Below, piece by piece: positions 62,831-64,000 of a stretch of DNA of 64,000 nt; the first letter of the stretch is position 1, and each line of letters opens with the position of its first letter. The position numbers and the translations under genes are program-made. The stretch comes from Bordetella genomosp. 11. Its GTDB lineage: Bacteria; Pseudomonadota; Gammaproteobacteria; Burkholderiales; Burkholderiaceae_B. The notes beneath the pieces were generated by a model that was not told where the DNA came from, ran no database searches, and was given only the letters and a program-made list of their open reading frames with translations. The stretch lies in contig NZ_NEVS01000004.1 of the NCBI RefSeq assembly GCF_002261215.1, positions 4,650,001 through 4,714,000 on the forward strand, in the 5' to 3' direction.

Positions 62831-63136
62831 CTACCAGCTGGCCTTGGTGATGCCGGGGATTTCACCCTTCATCGCCATTTCGCGAAGTTTGTGGCGCGTG
62901 AGGCCGAACTTGCTGAACACGCCACGCGGACGACCCGTCACCGTGCAGCGGTTGCGCTGGCGGGTGGGGTTGGCGTTGCGCGGCAGCTGTTGCAGCTTGA
63001 GCCGAGCTTGGTAACGTTCTTCGTCAGTCTTGGACTGATCGTCGATGATCGCCTTCAGTGCGGCGCGCTTGGCGGCGAATTTGTCAGCCAGCTTGGCACG
63101 CTTGATGTCGCGATTGATGAGTGAGAGTTTGGCCAC
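62831..63136 (-). CDS. rpsN: 30S ribosomal protein S14 (zinc-free form)
   Basis: Small-subunit protein of 101 residues. [17 protein letters not shown] and [20 protein letters not shown] with the ending PGITKASW are diagnostic. There is only one Cys, so this is the long C- form without a zinc finger. Translation starts at GTG 63136. Confidence 0.98.
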   Translation of the reverse strand: MAKLSLINRDIKRAKLADKFAAKRAALKAIIDDQSKTDEERYQARLKLQQLPRNANPTRQRNRCTVTGRPRGVFSKFGLTRHKLREMAMKGEIPGITKASW

Positions 63137-63147
63137 GTCATCGTCCC

Positions 63148-63687
63148 TTAATTGCGAAACGGGAAGCTGAACGCCGTCAACAGCGCCTTGGCTTCTTCGT
63201 CGGTCTTGGCAGTGGTGGTGATGCTGATGTTCAGCCCACGCAACGCGTCGATCTTGTCGTACTCGATTTCGGGGAAAATGATTTGCTCTTTCACCCCGAT
63301 GTTGTAGTTGCCACGGCCATCGAAAGCACGGCCGGACACGCCACGGAAGTCACGCACGCGCGGGAAGGCCACGGCGACCAGGCGATCCAGGAAGTCGTAC
63401 ATCCGTTCGCCACGCAGGGTCACCATGCAGCCGATCGGATAGTTTTCACGGATCTTGAAGCCGGCGATAGCCTTGCGGGTCTTGGTGATCACAGGCTTCT
63501 GGCCGGCGATCTTGGTCAGATCCGACACGGCGTGCTCGATGACCTTCTTGTCGGCCACGGCTTCGGATACGCCCATGTTCAGCGTGATCTTGGTGATGCG
63601 CGGCACTTCCATCGAGCTCTGGTAGCCGAACTTGGCCTTGAGGTCGCCGACGATCTTGTCGCGATACAGGTCTTGCAGACGAGTCAT
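63148..63687 (-). CDS. rplE: 50S ribosomal protein L5
   Basis: 5S rRNA-binding protein of 179 residues. [59 protein letters not shown] and the C-terminal [20 protein letters not shown] are diagnostic. It sits between rplX and rpsN. Confidence 0.98.
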   Translation of the reverse strand: MTRLQDLYRDKIVGDLKAKFGYQSSMEVPRITKITLNMGVSEAVADKKVIEHAVSDLTKIAGQKPVITKTRKAIAGFKIRENYPIGCMVTLRGERMYDFLDRLVAVAFPRVRDFRGVSGRAFDGRGNYNIGVKEQIIFPEIEYDKIDALRGLNISITTTAKTDEEAKALLTAFSFPFRN

Positions 63688-63699
63688 GTCTTACGCTCC

Positions 63700-64000
63700 T
63701 TACGCCTTGGCGCCGACTTCGGCACCATTGGAACGGAAGACGCGCACCTTGCGGCCATCGACTTCCTTGACACCGACGCGGTCGCCCTTGCCCGTTGCCG
63801 GGTTGAACAGCGCGACGTTCGAAATATGGATGGGCATGGTCTTCTCGACGATGCCGCCAGGATTGTTGGCCATGGGATTCGGCTTGGCGTGCTTCTTGAC
63901 GACGTTCACGCCCTCAACCAGCACGTAGTCGGCGCTCACGACCTGCAGCACCGTGCCGCGACGCTTCTTGTCGCGACCGGTCAGGACGATGACTTCGTCA
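63700..64000 (-). CDS. rplX: 50S ribosomal protein L24, 5' end cut by window
   Basis: Assembly-initiator protein of the large subunit, KOW domain. The visible 99 codons read in from the right edge as [20 protein letters not shown] and continue with [38 protein letters not shown] and [13 protein letters not shown]. Only the first few residues are missing. A GTG at 63951 is internal, not the start. It is followed 12 bases later by rplE. Confidence 0.96.
   Translation of the reverse strand, partial: DEVIVLTGRDKKRRGTVLQVVSADYVLVEGVNVVKKHAKPNPMANNPGGIVEKTMPIHISNVALFNPATGKGDRVGVKEVDGRKVRVFRSNGAEVGAKA

Overview
The window comes from a GC-rich betaproteobacterium and most likely from the Alcaligenaceae (Bordetella/Achromobacter group). 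The evidence is a Bug-family solute receptor, a System II cytochrome c maturation pair (ResB/CcsA type), a DbpA helicase, and the chromosomal order dgt-aroB-aroK / mrcA / cyaY-lptM-lysA / ccsA-resB / cytochrome c4 / engB-hemB / dsbD-cutA / rplQ. This lineage assignment rests on gene order and family content, not on a database search.

Layout: (1) 1-4980: the 3' part of a secreted metzincin-type protease, an RpiR/MurR-type regulator, a NagD-like HAD phosphatase, and a Tat-exported phosphocholine-type phospholipase C. (2) 5063-16526: a near-complete type II secretion system. gspC is divergent from an overlapping gspGHIJKLMN-gspD-gspE-gspF run, and no prepilin peptidase gene (gspO) is present. 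The secretin carries a lipobox and a SPOR-like C-terminal segment. The adjacent phospholipase C is the obvious candidate substrate. (3) 16598-19952: a GFA-family protein, then a visibly AT-richer four-gene minus-strand cassette (two AidA/PixA-like proteins and two papain-like proteins whose catalytic Cys and His positions are both Gly), then a 16-cysteine copper-storage-like protein. This cassette is the best candidate for an undescribed system. (4) 20185-22074: a nucleotidyltransferase-like/P-loop kinase fusion converging on, and overlapping, a YrbL-like kinase. (5) 22285-26233: a GntR regulator divergent from an enolase-superfamily dehydratase, a 2-hydroxyacid dehydrogenase and a Bug receptor, which looks like a small hydroxy-acid uptake and catabolism unit. 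(6) 26306-44843: housekeeping and transport genes (dbpA, a B12-radical SAM protein, ssb, MFS, uvrA, GST, DHA2 MFS, dgt, aroB-aroK, mrcA, cyaY, lptM-lysA). (7) 44946-55192: cytochrome c biogenesis, cytochrome c4, engB-hemB, two unrecognised genes (one AT-rich and orphan-like), dsbD and cutA. (8) 55360-64000: the distal half of the S10-spc-alpha ribosomal protein supercluster, read on the minus strand from rplX (cut by the window edge) to rplQ, with secY, infA, rpmJ and rpoA.

How the genes work together: the T2SS genes are almost all joined by 4-base start/stop overlaps and should be translated as a unit. DsbD, the cytochrome c assembly pair and cytochrome c4 all serve periplasmic thiol and haem chemistry, and hemB supplies the haem pathway. 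AroK/AroB and LysA feed aromatic amino acid and lysine/peptidoglycan synthesis next to the peptidoglycan synthase PBP1A. No tRNA, rRNA, CRISPR array, insertion sequence or phage gene was seen. No gap between annotated genes exceeds about 240 bases. The longest gaps (19953-20184, 22075-22284, 30429-30664, 49234-49443, 55753-55971) hold only the regulatory or structural signals listed, or nothing recognisable.
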